Both the position numbers and the translations under genes were made by a program. A stretch of 34,661 nt of DNA, from contig CACWIW010000040.1 in assembly GCA_902761035.1 (NCBI GenBank), positions 16,991 to 51,651 of the forward strand, in the 5' to 3' direction. This stretch comes from an uncultured bacterium (GTDB taxonomy: Bacteria; Verrucomicrobiota; Kiritimatiellia; RFP12; UBA1067). Of this stretch, positions 1-7,671 are shown in pieces. Every line of letters starts with the position of its first letter. Positions within the stretch are counted from its first letter, which is position 1. Below the pieces are notes generated by a model that made no database searches, was not told the DNA's origin, and saw only the letters and a program-made list of their open reading frames with translations.

Positions 1-1
1 T

Positions 2-523
2 GCGGACGGCACGACGGACAACGTGCGGATGTCCTTCGACGTGACGACGCTCGCCGGCCCCTGGAACGTGTCGTTCCCCGAGGGCTGGGGCATGCCGGGA
101 CAGATGATGGTCGACGCGCTGAAGCCGTGGAAGGCGCTCGGCACGACGCCGGAGGCGAAGGCGTTTTCGGGAACGGCCGACTACACGATCGACTTCACGC
201 TGGACAAGATTGACGAGGGCACCATCGTGGTCCTCGACCTCGGGCGCGTGGAGTCCCTCGCGAAGGTGGAGGTGAACGGCAAGGACTTCGGCGACGTGTG
301 GAGCCCGCCGTACCGCATCCCGCTGACGGGCGCGGTGAAGGCCGGGAAGAACACGCTGAAGGTGTCCGTGACCGACACGTGGTACAACCGCCTCGTGTTC
401 GACGCCGGGCAGCCCCAGGCGAAGCGCCGCACGTGGACGATTGCCGGTCCGAAGAAGGGCAGCGCCCTGCGCGACTCCGGCCTCATCGGCCCCGTCAAAG
501 TTGTTGTTGTGCGCTTTAAGTGA
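2..523 (+). CDS. C-terminal part of a GH106-like glycoside hydrolase (5' truncated by window edge)
   Basis: The reading frame is open from base 2 to the TGA at 521-523, so only the last ~173 residues of a longer gene are present. The fragment is a beta-sandwich module: GPWNVSFPEGWG, FSGTADY, then VVLDLGRVESLAKVEVNGK, the usual sugar-binding fold of GH2/GH106-type enzymes. It aligns block by block with the last ~220 residues of the complete GH106-like protein at 9149-12190 (GPWQVSFP, YFSGTATY, LDLGTVKDFAEVKVNGK, SGLLGPV). I infer the same family, probable alpha-L-rhamnosidase acting on pectic or other rhamnose-containing glycans. The catalytic domain is outside the window, so the activity is not shown. 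It is the first gene of a tight co-directional set with the esterase and oxidoreductase that follow. Confidence 0.8.
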   Translation, partial: ADGTTDNVRMSFDVTTLAGPWNVSFPEGWGMPGQMMVDALKPWKALGTTPEAKAFSGTADYTIDFTLDKIDEGTIVVLDLGRVESLAKVEVNGKDFGDVWSPPYRIPLTGAVKAGKNTLKVSVTDTWYNRLVFDAGQPQAKRRTWTIAGPKKGSALRDSGLIGPVKVVVVRFK

Positions 524-531
524 GAATTAAG

Positions 532-1713
532 ATGAAGGTCAAGGCGATAATATTTGCTACAGCTGCGTACGCGGCCATGGTGGGAATGGCGGTTCCGGAG
601 CCGAAGAACGTGCCGGAATTGATGACCACGAGCAAGGGCGAGAAGGTCACTACCTTAGAGCAATGGGAGAAGATACGCGCGCCGGAGCTTTTTGCGCTGT
701 TCGAGCGCGAGGAGTACGGACGCCGTCCTGCCGCCGCGAACGAGCGCGACCGCGTGTCGTTCGATGTCTACGACGTGAGCGAGGCGCTGGGCGGCAAGGC
801 GGTGCGCAAGCTCGTGCGCGTGACGTACAAGGGTCCGAACGGAACCTTTTCCTTCCCGTTCACGGCGTTCATACCGAAGACGAAGAAGCCCGTGCCGGCG
901 TTTGTCCTCGCGGCGAACATCAAGCGCGGCATCCTCGACGAGAAGAAGGGGCTTTCGTCGGTGTTCTGGCCGGTCGAGGAAATCATCGCGCGCGGCTACG
1001 CGACCGCCGCGTTCCGGTTCGACTTCGCGGCGGCGGACAAGAAGGGCGCTGGTTTCTCGCAGGGCGTCTTCCCCGCCGTGCAGCCCGAGTCCGAACGCGA
1101 CAACGAGTCGTGGGCGACGCTTTCCGCGTGGGCCTGGGCCGACTCGCGCATCCTCGACTGGATGGAGACCGAGCCGCTCATCGACGCAAAGCACGTGGGC
1201 GTTGTGGGGCACTCGCGCGGCGGGAAGACCGCGATCTGGGCGGGCGTGACGGACAAGCGTTTTGCGATGGTGTGCTCCAACAACTCGGGGTGCAGCGGCG
1301 CGAAGCTGAACCACATCGAGCTCCCGAAGTCCGAGAACATCAAGCAGATCCTCAAGAACTTCCCGTACTGGTTCTGCAAAAACTACCGCAAGTACGCGGG
1401 CAAGGACATGTCGATGGACTTCGACCAGCATGAGCTGCTCGCGCTGATTGCGCCGCGCCTGCTGTGCGTGGCGTCCGCGACGGATGACTACTGGGCCGGG
1501 CCGCGCGGCGAGTGGTGGGCGGCGAAGCTGGCTTCGCCCGCGTGGGAACTGTACGGAAAGAAGGGGCTCGTGGCGGATGCGTATCCAGAACCGGAGAAGC
1601 CCCAGCAGGAGGGATGCGTCTCGTACCATCTCCGCAAGGGGCCGCACTTCCTCGCGCCCTACGACTGGAACCGTTACATGGACTTCGCGGACCGCCACGG
1701 ATGGCGTGACTGA
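532..1713 (+). CDS. Exported CE15-like glucuronoyl (4-O-methyl-glucuronoyl methyl) esterase
   Basis: A 393-aa protein with a signal peptide (MKVKAIIFATAAYAAMVGMA). An alpha/beta-hydrolase domain follows with the bacterial CE15 nucleophile block GHSRGGKTAIWAG: Ser228 is the nucleophile, Arg229 the oxyanion-hole residue and Lys is kept. Downstream SNNSGCSGA, the acid-containing segment ASATDDYWAGPRGEWW and the His block GPHFLAPYDWNRYMDFAD complete the family pattern. CE15 enzymes cleave ester links between glucuronic acid and lignin alcohols or related esters; the exact substrate here is unknown. I chose ATG 532 because it begins the signal peptide; a GTG at 520 overlapping the previous stop is an alternative. 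The next gene starts 1 bp after the stop, so the two are probably co-translated. Confidence 0.82.
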   Translation: MKVKAIIFATAAYAAMVGMAVPEPKNVPELMTTSKGEKVTTLEQWEKIRAPELFALFEREEYGRRPAAANERDRVSFDVYDVSEALGGKAVRKLVRVTYKGPNGTFSFPFTAFIPKTKKPVPAFVLAANIKRGILDEKKGLSSVFWPVEEIIARGYATAAFRFDFAAADKKGAGFSQGVFPAVQPESERDNESWATLSAWAWADSRILDWMETEPLIDAKHVGVVGHSRGGKTAIWAGVTDKRFAMVCSNNSGCSGAKLNHIELPKSENIKQILKNFPYWFCKNYRKYAGKDMSMDFDQHELLALIAPRLLCVASATDDYWAGPRGEWWAAKLASPAWELYGKKGLVADAYPEPEKPQQEGCVSYHLRKGPHFLAPYDWNRYMDFADRHGWRD

Positions 1714-1714
1714 A

Positions 1715-3046
1715 ATGGACATAGAGAGCACGTTTGCGGGGCTCACGAAGGTCGAGCCGCTTGAGATCAAGACGAGTCGCGAGCTAACCGTGGCGGTCAT
1801 GGGCGCAGGATCGCGCGGCAACGAGTACCCCGCCTACGGAAAGCTGTTCCCGGGAACGGTGAGGGTGGTTGCGGTGGCGGACATCGACGCCGCGCGTCGC
1901 AACCACATGGGCGACGAATGGGGCATACCGCCGGAGCGCCGTTTCGGCGACTACCATGAACTGCTTGACGCGGGGAAAGACGGCAAACTTGCAGACATCA
2001 TGCTCGTGTCGCTTCCCGACGACCTCCACTACGAGCCGGCGATGGAGGCGATGCGCCAGGGCTACGACGTACTTCTCGAAAAACCAATGGCGCAGACCGA
2101 GCAGCAATGTCTCGACCTGCTTGAACGCCAGCGCGAGACGGGCGTGATGGTCGCGGTGGGACATGTGCTTCGCTATTCGCCGTACTTCCGCGCGCTCAAG
2201 AAGGCGCTGGATTCTGGGCTTGTCGGCAATGTCGTGAGCATCCAGCACCAGGAGCCGGTCATGTACGCCCACATGGCCCATTCCTTCGTGCGCGGCAACT
2301 GGCACGACGGCAATGCTACGACTCCGATGATCGTAGCGAAGAGCTGCCACGACCTCGACATCCTGAAGTGGCTCGTCGGCAAACATTGCGTGCGCGTATC
2401 GGCGGAGGGAAGTCTATCGCTCTTCCGCGCCGAAAACGCGCCGCCCGGCGCTACCGCACGCTGCACGGACGGATGTCCGCATGAGAAGACCTGTCCCTAC
2501 TCCGCCATCGACATCTACGACCGCAAGCGCTGGTTCCTGTACGTGTTCGACCTGAAGAAGGACTGTCCCTCGGAGGCGATTCTCGAGAAGCTGCGCACGA
2601 CGGATTACGGACGCTGCGTGTACCGCATGGACAACAACCAACCGGACCACATCGTCGCTACGCTCCTCTTCGAGGGCGGCGTGACCGCGAGCTTCACGAT
2701 GGACGCCTTCACTCCGTGGGGCGGACGCCGCACGCGCGTGATGGGCACGATGGGCTACATTGAGGGCGACAGCAAGACTTTTACTCTGTACCGCTTCGAC
2801 ACGGGCAAGTCTTACACTTGGTCGTTTACGCCGCCGCAGGGAGAGAATTACAAGGAGAGCGGGCACGCCGGAGGCGACCTCGCTCTCATTCGCGATTTCC
2901 TGAAGGCCGTGGATACGCGCGACTTCTCGCTCCTCTCGTCAAGCATTGAGGCAAGCGTCGAGAGCCATGTGATGGGATTCGCCTGCGAGAGGAGCCGTCT
3001 GCGCGCCGTTAAAGGCCAGGATCAACCTGGATGTCTGGATCGTTGA
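1715..3046 (+). CDS. Gfo/Idh/MocA family NAD(P)-dependent oxidoreductase
   Basis: A 443-aa cytoplasmic protein. The N-terminal Rossmann fold shows AVMGAGSRGNEY near residue 25, the acidic end of beta-2 in VVAVADID, and the family signature LLEKPMA. The C-terminal substrate domain includes KSCHDLDILKWLVG, with the catalytic-type His/Asp pair of the family. An insert with CTDGCPHEKTCPYSA holds four cysteines in a short span, which is uncommon in typical short members and could bind a metal. The family oxidises or epimerises sugars and sugar acids; the neighbouring rhamnosidase and glucuronoyl esterase suggest a hexuronate or deoxysugar derivative, but this is inference. The start ATG 1715 lies 1 bp after the esterase stop. 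The 3' end overlaps the convergent vWA gene by 38 bp. Confidence 0.85.
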   Translation: MDIESTFAGLTKVEPLEIKTSRELTVAVMGAGSRGNEYPAYGKLFPGTVRVVAVADIDAARRNHMGDEWGIPPERRFGDYHELLDAGKDGKLADIMLVSLPDDLHYEPAMEAMRQGYDVLLEKPMAQTEQQCLDLLERQRETGVMVAVGHVLRYSPYFRALKKALDSGLVGNVVSIQHQEPVMYAHMAHSFVRGNWHDGNATTPMIVAKSCHDLDILKWLVGKHCVRVSAEGSLSLFRAENAPPGATARCTDGCPHEKTCPYSAIDIYDRKRWFLYVFDLKKDCPSEAILEKLRTTDYGRCVYRMDNNQPDHIVATLLFEGGVTASFTMDAFTPWGGRRTRVMGTMGYIEGDSKTFTLYRFDTGKSYTWSFTPPQGENYKESGHAGGDLALIRDFLKAVDTRDFSLLSSSIEASVESHVMGFACERSRLRAVKGQDQPGCLDR

Positions 3047-5405
3047 CAGGGTTTCTCCGTGGGGCAGGTGTGCTCGGCTGAGAATCCTGTAGCAACTGCG
3101 CAGTTTCGACGAGACGGATGAACTCCGCACGCCAGCCGTCGTTGTCGGCGCCTTTCGCCGCGCGGGCACGCTTGATTACGGAGTCGAACGAGGCCGACCC
3201 CTTGAAGGACGAGTCCTTCATCAGGAGCGCGAACTCCACGACAGACGAGGCGAAGCGGAAGGATTCAGACGGCTCCGCAGGCGTGATGTCCTTCGCCACC
3301 ACCGGCTGGTCGATCCGCGTGCTCGTGTCGGCGTCCGGCAGCTTGTAGCGCAGCTTCACGGTGAGCAGCTCCTCGTTCGCTACGGGCACCTGCTTCTGGT
3401 ACTTGAGCGCGTCCGTCTTCGCTACCGCGTTCGTCGTGCCGGCCGGCACCAGCTCGTAGAACGCCGTCATCGAGTGTCCGCTGCCCATCTCGCCGGCGTC
3501 CTTCTTGTCGTCGTTGAAGTCCTTGGCCGCCAGCAGACGGTTCTCGTAGCCGAGCAGACGGTACGCGCCCACCTGCGCCGGATTGAACTCAAGCTGAAGC
3601 TTCACGTCTTTCGCCACCGTCATCATCGTGCCGCCGAACTCGGTCATCAGCACCTTCTTCGCCTCCAGGATGCCGTCGAGGAAAGCATAGTTGCCGTTGC
3701 CTGCGTTAGCGAGCTTTTTCATCATGGCGTCATGGTAGTTGCCTTGTCCGACGCCAAGCACGGTCAGGAACACTCCCGTCGCACGCTTTCCGGCGATGTA
3801 CCGTTCGAGTTCGGAGGGGTTGCTGATGCCAACGTTGAAGTCGCCGTCCGTCATGAGCACCACGCGGTTGTTCTTCTTGGCGGAGAAGTTCTTCATGGCC
3901 TCCTCGTATGCGAGCTGAAGCCCCTCGCCGCCCGATGTGGCGCCTCCGGCGTGGAGTCCGTTCAGCACCTGGAGGATGCGTTCCTTGTCCGAGCCGGACG
4001 TCGCCGGCAGCTCCACCTGCACGCCGCTCGCGTAGGTGACGATCGCCACGGAGTCCTCTGGGCGGAGCTGGTCCACGAGGAGCCTCAGAGACTGTATGAG
4101 CAGCGAGAATCCGCCATTGTAGCTCATGGAACCCGACTTGTCGATCAGGAATACGAGGTTGCATGGCGGCAAGGACTCCTTTGGAACGCGCTTCGCCTGC
4201 ACGCCCACGCGCAGCAGTTTGTGCGCCGCGTTCCAGGGGCATGCGCCCAGTTCGCACGCCACCGCAACGGGCACGTTCCCGGTAGGCCCCGCATAGTCGT
4301 AGGAGAAGTAGTTCACGTACTCCTCGATGCGTACGGAGTCCTTCGGAGGGAGACGCCTCATCTCCGTCAGGTAACGACGCATCGTGGTGTAGCTCGCCGT
4401 GTCGACGTCGAGCCCGAACGTGGAGAGCGGATTGCTTGTAACTTCAAGGAATTCGTTTTCCTTGAACGCCGCGAAGCGTTCCGTGCCCACTGCGTCCGCA
4501 CGCGGAACAGACCTTGGCGGCTCCATTCTGCGGCGCTCCCTTTCGCTGGCTCCACCACCTGTGTACATTCCACGGAACTTAGCATGCCGGGATGTACCAG
4601 CGACTGATTTCATTACGACAGGGGACTTAATGCTCATCATGGCGTCGATGTTCGCAACTTTTTCGCACTTAGACACTTCGGCGGCCGGCGCCTGATACGC
4701 TTTATTTATGTTGATTTCATGCCGTTTCACATTCGTCGAGGTATACGAAGGCATCGTCTGATCTCCGATTACCTGCTGTTTTGCTCTCTCTGTCAAGACT
4801 AAGAACGACAATCCAAATGCTAGCAGCAATGACGCGGCAAGGGCTGGTCCCCAATACCGCCACGCGCTACGGCGCACAGGTGGGGTGGCAAAACGCGAAA
4901 TTCGGAATGTCCGTTCGTAGTCGCGGCGCGGGTCGTCCGACGCCGTAATGGGCAGACCCATGCAGGATGCAAGGTCGTCGGCTATCCTTTCGCCGCGCAT
5001 CACGCGCAGTGCCGATTTGACGTCCGCGATGTCGTCAGGCGGCAGTTTTCCCACGATCCAGCTGTGCGAAACCGTCTTGAAGGACAAATCGCAGGCATTC
5101 CACAGCTGGTAGACGCGCGTTCCTATGAGGATCTCGCGGTCGGATGCGGGTACGGTGAACGGCGAAAGCGGCAGCACGCGCCAGCCATCGTCGGAGACGC
5201 TGAGCAGAAGCGCTGTCATGGGTTCGGGCAAGTCTGCGAAAATGCGCAGTTCGCCGGACGTGGGCGACGGATCGAACGCAGACGAAGTGCCGGACGCTTT
5301 GTCGGTTGATGCGCGGGGCGTTGCGGCCTCGTGCGTGCGGTACATCTCCCATTCACGGCGGAAGACGGAGAGGAAGCGTTCTTTGTTGGTGGTTTCGCTT
5401 GACAT
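3009..5405 (-). CDS. Membrane-anchored von Willebrand A protein, YfbK type
   Basis: A 798-aa protein. Residues 1-180 are cytoplasmic and unrecognised. One membrane helix lies at about 184-204 (WGPALAASLLLAFGLSFLVL). The conserved segment before the vWA domain follows (NPLSTFGLDVDTASYTTMRRYL, RIEEYVNYFSYDY; vWF_A/PF12450 type). The vWA domain has an intact MIDAS, Asp422-x-Ser424-x-Ser426 in FLIDKSGSMS. The C-terminal DUF3520-like region (TMMTVAKDVKLQLEFNP, VPVANEELLTVKLRYK, SSVVEFALLMKDSSFKGSA) completes the YfbK layout. The start at ATG 5405 is supported by GAGG about 7 bases upstream; a GTG at 5417 overlapping the upstream stop is the alternative. It forms a two-gene unit with the sigma-like gene upstream, which suggests the N-terminal part may act as a membrane anti-sigma or signalling domain (inference). 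Confidence 0.85.
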   Translation of the reverse strand: MSSETTNKERFLSVFRREWEMYRTHEAATPRASTDKASGTSSAFDPSPTSGELRIFADLPEPMTALLLSVSDDGWRVLPLSPFTVPASDREILIGTRVYQLWNACDLSFKTVSHSWIVGKLPPDDIADVKSALRVMRGERIADDLASCMGLPITASDDPRRDYERTFRISRFATPPVRRSAWRYWGPALAASLLLAFGLSFLVLTERAKQQVIGDQTMPSYTSTNVKRHEININKAYQAPAAEVSKCEKVANIDAMMSIKSPVVMKSVAGTSRHAKFRGMYTGGGASERERRRMEPPRSVPRADAVGTERFAAFKENEFLEVTSNPLSTFGLDVDTASYTTMRRYLTEMRRLPPKDSVRIEEYVNYFSYDYAGPTGNVPVAVACELGACPWNAAHKLLRVGVQAKRVPKESLPPCNLVFLIDKSGSMSYNGGFSLLIQSLRLLVDQLRPEDSVAIVTYASGVQVELPATSGSDKERILQVLNGLHAGGATSGGEGLQLAYEEAMKNFSAKKNNRVVLMTDGDFNVGISNPSELERYIAGKRATGVFLTVLGVGQGNYHDAMMKKLANAGNGNYAFLDGILEAKKVLMTEFGGTMMTVAKDVKLQLEFNPAQVGAYRLLGYENRLLAAKDFNDDKKDAGEMGSGHSMTAFYELVPAGTTNAVAKTDALKYQKQVPVANEELLTVKLRYKLPDADTSTRIDQPVVAKDITPAEPSESFRFASSVVEFALLMKDSSFKGSASFDSVIKRARAAKGADNDGWRAEFIRLVETAQLLQDSQPSTPAPRRNPVNDPDIQVDPGL

Positions 5406-5413
5406 GGCATACC

Positions 5414-6265
5414 TCACTTTCCGAGTTTCTTGAGGGTTTCCGGCGTCAGCGCCGATTCGCAGGCTGCGAGCAGGGCGCGCGCCGCCAGGGGGTCGTTCAG
5501 GGCGATGCCCTTGTCCGCAAAGTATTTCGCAATCTTTTTCATGCAGGTCTCCTTGAGCACGTAGGCCCGCGATTTCCCGACACCCAGCGCCGCCAGCACC
5601 TCTGGCGACGTGATCGGTATGTCATGGGCCGTCACATGACACAGGAGCGCAACGCTTTGTTTTTCCACTTTTATTTCTTTCGCCACCGCAGAAAACATTT
5701 CGTGGGAGAGCGCCCACAGGACGGCGCGGTCCAACGCGGCGCCCGGACGCCACGAGACGGTGCCGATTGTCTCGCGTGCGTCGTCAACCTCTGCGGCGCG
5801 TTCCCATACGAGGTGCCGTTTCCCGTCCGTATCCCGTATCGAGCGCGGCTTCCACCCTTTCGCGGTGGCAAGCCAGTCGCGCACGATGTCGTGGATGCGT
5901 CCGCTGCCAGAGCCGAACAGCGTGCCGCACACGAACTCGTCGAGAGGACGGTCCTCGGCCGCCATCCGGTGCTGGAAGTAGAGCTTGAGGGGCTTGGGCT
6001 TGCTCCGCGAGCCGGTGAGCATGAAGTAGGCGTCGAAGTGCAGCACGGGGTCCGCGCCTTCTACGTCCGCGCGCGTGAAGCCGAAACGCGCGAGCTGCGC
6101 GTACATGGCGGACGCGACCTGCTCGCGCAGCGCGGCGGCGTTGGCGCAGCCGTCCACGAAGCAAACGTCGAACCACTCCCGCCAGGCGTCGTCGCCGGCG
6201 TAGAGGTCCTGTCGCCCGGACACGCCGGCCGCTTTCAATTCTGTCTCAATCGTTGTCGATTCCAT
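5414..6265 (-). CDS. Divergent sigma-factor-like DNA-binding protein paired with the vWA protein
   Basis: A 283-aa soluble protein. The region around residues 40-75 (WFDVCFVDGCANAAALREQVASAMYAQL) is helical. The C-terminal ~80 residues (VALLCHVTAHDIPITSPEVLAALGVGKSRAYVLKETCMKKIAKYF) look like the sigma region-4 helix-turn-helix, with a recognition-type helix after VLAALGVGKS. Region 2 is not clear, so this is a low-to-moderate assignment. YfbK-type vWA genes are often preceded by ECF-like sigma genes, and that context is the strongest support. Start ATG 6265 is fixed by a strong GGAGGA about 5 bases upstream; ATG 6276 is in frame but has no such site. The next gene begins within about 10 bp, so the two are co-expressed. 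Confidence 0.5.
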   Translation of the reverse strand: MESTTIETELKAAGVSGRQDLYAGDDAWREWFDVCFVDGCANAAALREQVASAMYAQLARFGFTRADVEGADPVLHFDAYFMLTGSRSKPKPLKLYFQHRMAAEDRPLDEFVCGTLFGSGSGRIHDIVRDWLATAKGWKPRSIRDTDGKRHLVWERAAEVDDARETIGTVSWRPGAALDRAVLWALSHEMFSAVAKEIKVEKQSVALLCHVTAHDIPITSPEVLAALGVGKSRAYVLKETCMKKIAKYFADKGIALNDPLAARALLAACESALTPETLKKLGK

Positions 6266-6375
6266 CTTTTCCTCCATACGCACAGGAACCGTTCCCGCAC
6301 TTTTTCCACAATTTTCTGAAACAACTTCCATACTAAGAACGAAACATGTGGTCAATCTAAAGAGTCCATGCGAAC

Positions 6376-6403
6376 ATTCTAGCATATTCTGGATTTACGG
6401 CAA
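6376..6403 (-). promoter_or_regulatory. Putative sigma70-type promoter for the sigma-like/vWA pair
   Basis: Read on the minus strand, TTGCCG (6403-6398) is followed after 16 bases by TAGAAT (6381-6376). Four of six -35 bases and five of six -10 bases fit consensus. It would give a leader of about 105 nt before ATG 6265. Confidence 0.4.
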
Positions 6404-6418
6404 TGGCTTTTTACTCGA

Positions 6419-6495
6419 GGCCCTCCCAAAAACTGCGAAAGGCACACCTCCAGAAACGCTTATATTACGCAGTTTTTGGCAATTATTGGAGGGCC
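6419..6495. repeat. Two-part inverted repeat (GGCCCTCC / AAAAACTGCG arms)
   Basis: The left arm GGCCCTCC plus CCAAAAACTGCG (6419-6437) is matched by CGCAGTTTTTGG (6468-6479) and GGAGGGCC (6488-6495). The right half has 8 extra bases between the two blocks, so the structure is a long hairpin with a bulge. It lies in a non-coding stretch upstream of the sigma-like gene and could be a MITE-like remnant or a transcript hairpin. Confidence 0.6.
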
Positions 6496-6554
6496 GCGCC
6501 CCGTCGTGGCCTTTTTAGGTGTTTTGTGGCGAGTAGTCCTCGGCGAGACGCATG

Positions 6555-6579
6555 GTATGGCGGTCGCTCCGTGACCGCC
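6555..6579 (-). repeat. Copy of the short palindromic element GGTA(G)GGCGGTC...GACCGCC
   Basis: GGCGGTC and GACCGCC form a 7-bp stem around GCTCCGT, preceded by GGTAT. It is the same design as the copies inside coding regions at about 10020, 11065, 11219 and 21153. Here it is intergenic. Confidence 0.55.
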
Positions 6580-6625
6580 GCCTCGATAGGGTCATGCATC
6601 CCACGTAACCGCCACCACGGCTCAC

Positions 6626-6649
6626 CCGGAGGGTTCGCCCCACCTCCGG
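6626..6649. repeat. Short inverted repeat CCGGAGG/CCTCCGG
   Basis: CCGGAGG (6626-6632) and CCTCCGG (6643-6649) pair across a 10-base loop. It sits between the palindromic element at 6555 and the 16-bp repeat at 6658, in a stretch with no credible gene. Confidence 0.4.
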
Positions 6650-6721
6650 GCCGCCCACCGTCGAAGGTTTTGGTGCGCATCATCTTGTTATGGCCTTTAG
6701 AGCACCTAGAACACCAATTTA

Positions 6722-6828
6722 TGACATCTAGGTGTCACACCCTCTGACACCTAGGTGTCACACCCTCTGACACCTAGGTGTCATAACCCGTGACACCTAG
6801 GTGTCACGTTCCTGACATCTAGGTGTCA
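6722..6828. repeat. Array of five 16-bp palindromes TGACAYCTAGGTGTCA, 22-23 bp period
   Basis: Units lie at 6722-6737, 6745-6760, 6768-6783, 6791-6806 and 6813-6828. The three middle copies are the perfect palindrome TGACACCTAGGTGTCA; the two outer ones have one T for C. Spacers are 6-7 bp (CACCCTC twice, then TAACCCG, then CGTTCC). A partial half-site, AGCACCTAGAACACC, precedes the array. The regular phase and dyad symmetry suggest a protein-binding array, or a tandem repeat with extruding hairpins. Confidence 0.9.
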
Positions 6829-6907
6829 CGGATCACAGAAAGTGATTGAAAGCTCTTCCTTGGCGGATTTAGCGATGCCGATATCACGGCTCGGGCTGTC
6901 ATTTTTC

Positions 6908-7015
6908 CTCTGCGCTCTCCGCCTCTGCGTGAGATTACGGCGCGGAATCACGGCGGCTCGCCCCGTTCCGCGCCGTAATCTCACGCAGAGGCGCAGAGAG
7001 GCTGAGAGCGCAGAG
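6908..7015. repeat. Large inverted repeat A (CTCTGCG...GCGTGAGATTACGGCGCGGAA)
   Basis: The left arm (6908-6947) and right arm (6966-7015) are reverse complements with a few mismatches; the loop is about 18 bp. The core TCTGCGTGAGA / TCTCACGCAGA with purine-rich CAGAG runs is repeated at 25934-25970 and 26085-26120. Probably a dispersed intergenic repeat; it could also act as a terminator-like hairpin in RNA. Confidence 0.8.
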
Positions 7016-7025
7016 AACGCACTTC

Positions 7026-7122
7026 TTGCTTTCGCTATTGGGAGTTTCGGAGTTTTGGAGGATGGGAGAAGTTGCAACTCTCCCTAACTCCGAGACTCCC
7101 AATCTCCCAACAGCGAAAGCAA
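7026..7122. repeat. Large inverted repeat B (TTGCTTTCGCTATTGGGAG...)
   Basis: The left arm starts TTGCTTTCGCTATTGGGAG at 7026 and the right arm ends CTCCCAACAGCGAAAGCAA at 7122, giving arms of about 43 bp that pair with some mismatches. Related single arms recur at 25848-25895 and 26154-26198. It directly follows repeat A, and both kinds occur together again at 25.9 kb. Confidence 0.8.
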
Positions 7123-7235
7123 CGGCGCGTTTGGACTTTCAGCGAACCAAAACCTTCGACGGTGCGCATCTGCGTAATTCACCGCCGAGCCTTCTGATGA
7201 TTGGAAACAACTATTTGAAACAACTTGCCTTTTGC

Positions 7236-7257
7236 GCGCGGGCTAACTCGCCCGCGC
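7236..7257. repeat. GC-rich hairpin GCGCGGGC/GCCCGCGC
   Basis: A perfect 8-bp stem with a 6-base loop (TAACTC). It lies between the repeat block and the ThuA remnant; no T-run follows, so a simple terminator is unlikely. Confidence 0.5.
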
Positions 7258-7377
7258 CCATTTGCCGATCCTCAAACTACCACGATTCTGAATGTTCAAG
7301 GTGCACCCGCAGGATAATGTTGTTCTTGAAAGTTGTCATGGTTGTTTCCAAATCCCAATACTTATGGGTGAAAAACG

Positions 7378-7612
7378 TGGAATACAACTTTCTCGGCAAC
7401 GACACTTGGCTCGGCGGACACGTCCTCGAGTGGTGCAAGACCTACGGCAAGGGCCGTATCTTCTACATGGCGCTCGGGGACCGTGCGAAGGACTGGAGCA
7501 AGAAGGAGTGGCTGCTGCACCTCTTCGAGGCGACGAAGTGGGCGGATGGGCGAGCGTCCCGACAACATCGAGGTGAAGACCACGACCGCCTCGCCGCTCT
7601 AAGTCAGCCGGA
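7378..7612 (+). pseudogene. Broken fragment of a ThuA-like (trehalose-utilisation type) protein
   Basis: The frame containing GGHVLEWCKTYGKGRIFYMALG then WSKKEWLLHLFEATKWADG matches the C-terminal end of ThuA-like domains, where a YGKGRVFY segment precedes a terminal W(A)xG helix. The first ~150 residues of a normal protein are missing. Around 7550 the frame breaks: the natural tail (PDNIEVKTTTASPL, ending at the TAA 7610-7612) is read in the next frame. So it is both truncated and frameshifted. ThuA-like proteins are common next to Gfo/Idh/MocA genes, which fits a decayed neighbour of the oxidoreductase at 7672. Confidence 0.6.
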
Positions 7613-7637
7613 ATTAGTCCGTCACGGGAATTTATGG

Positions 7638-7643
7638 TATAAT
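7638..7643 (+). promoter_or_regulatory. Putative -10 element (TATAAT) for the oxidoreductase at 7672
   Basis: A perfect TATAAT 28 bp before the start codon, giving a leader of about 22 nt that includes AAGGAAGGA. The -35 region (TTAGTC around 7614) is weak. Confidence 0.5.
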
Positions 7644-7671
7644 TTCAGCGCACACGGCAAAAAGGAAGGAT

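Larger units (their letters stand above)
6658..7162. repeat. Segment bounded by 16-bp inverted repeats CCGTCGAAGGTTTTGG
   Basis: CCGTCGAAGGTTTTGG occurs at 6658-6673 and its exact reverse complement CCAAAACCTTCGACGG at 7147-7162. Both copies are followed on the + strand by TGCGCATC. The ~505-bp segment holds the palindrome array and two long hairpin repeats but no credible gene. It may be a composite non-autonomous element; no transposase is present and I see no clear target-site duplication. Confidence 0.5.

Noticed and set aside
6722..6828. CRISPR-like repeat array
   Set aside because: Units are 16-bp palindromes with 6-7-bp spacers; CRISPR spacers are about 30 bp and differ from one another. 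No cas gene is nearby.
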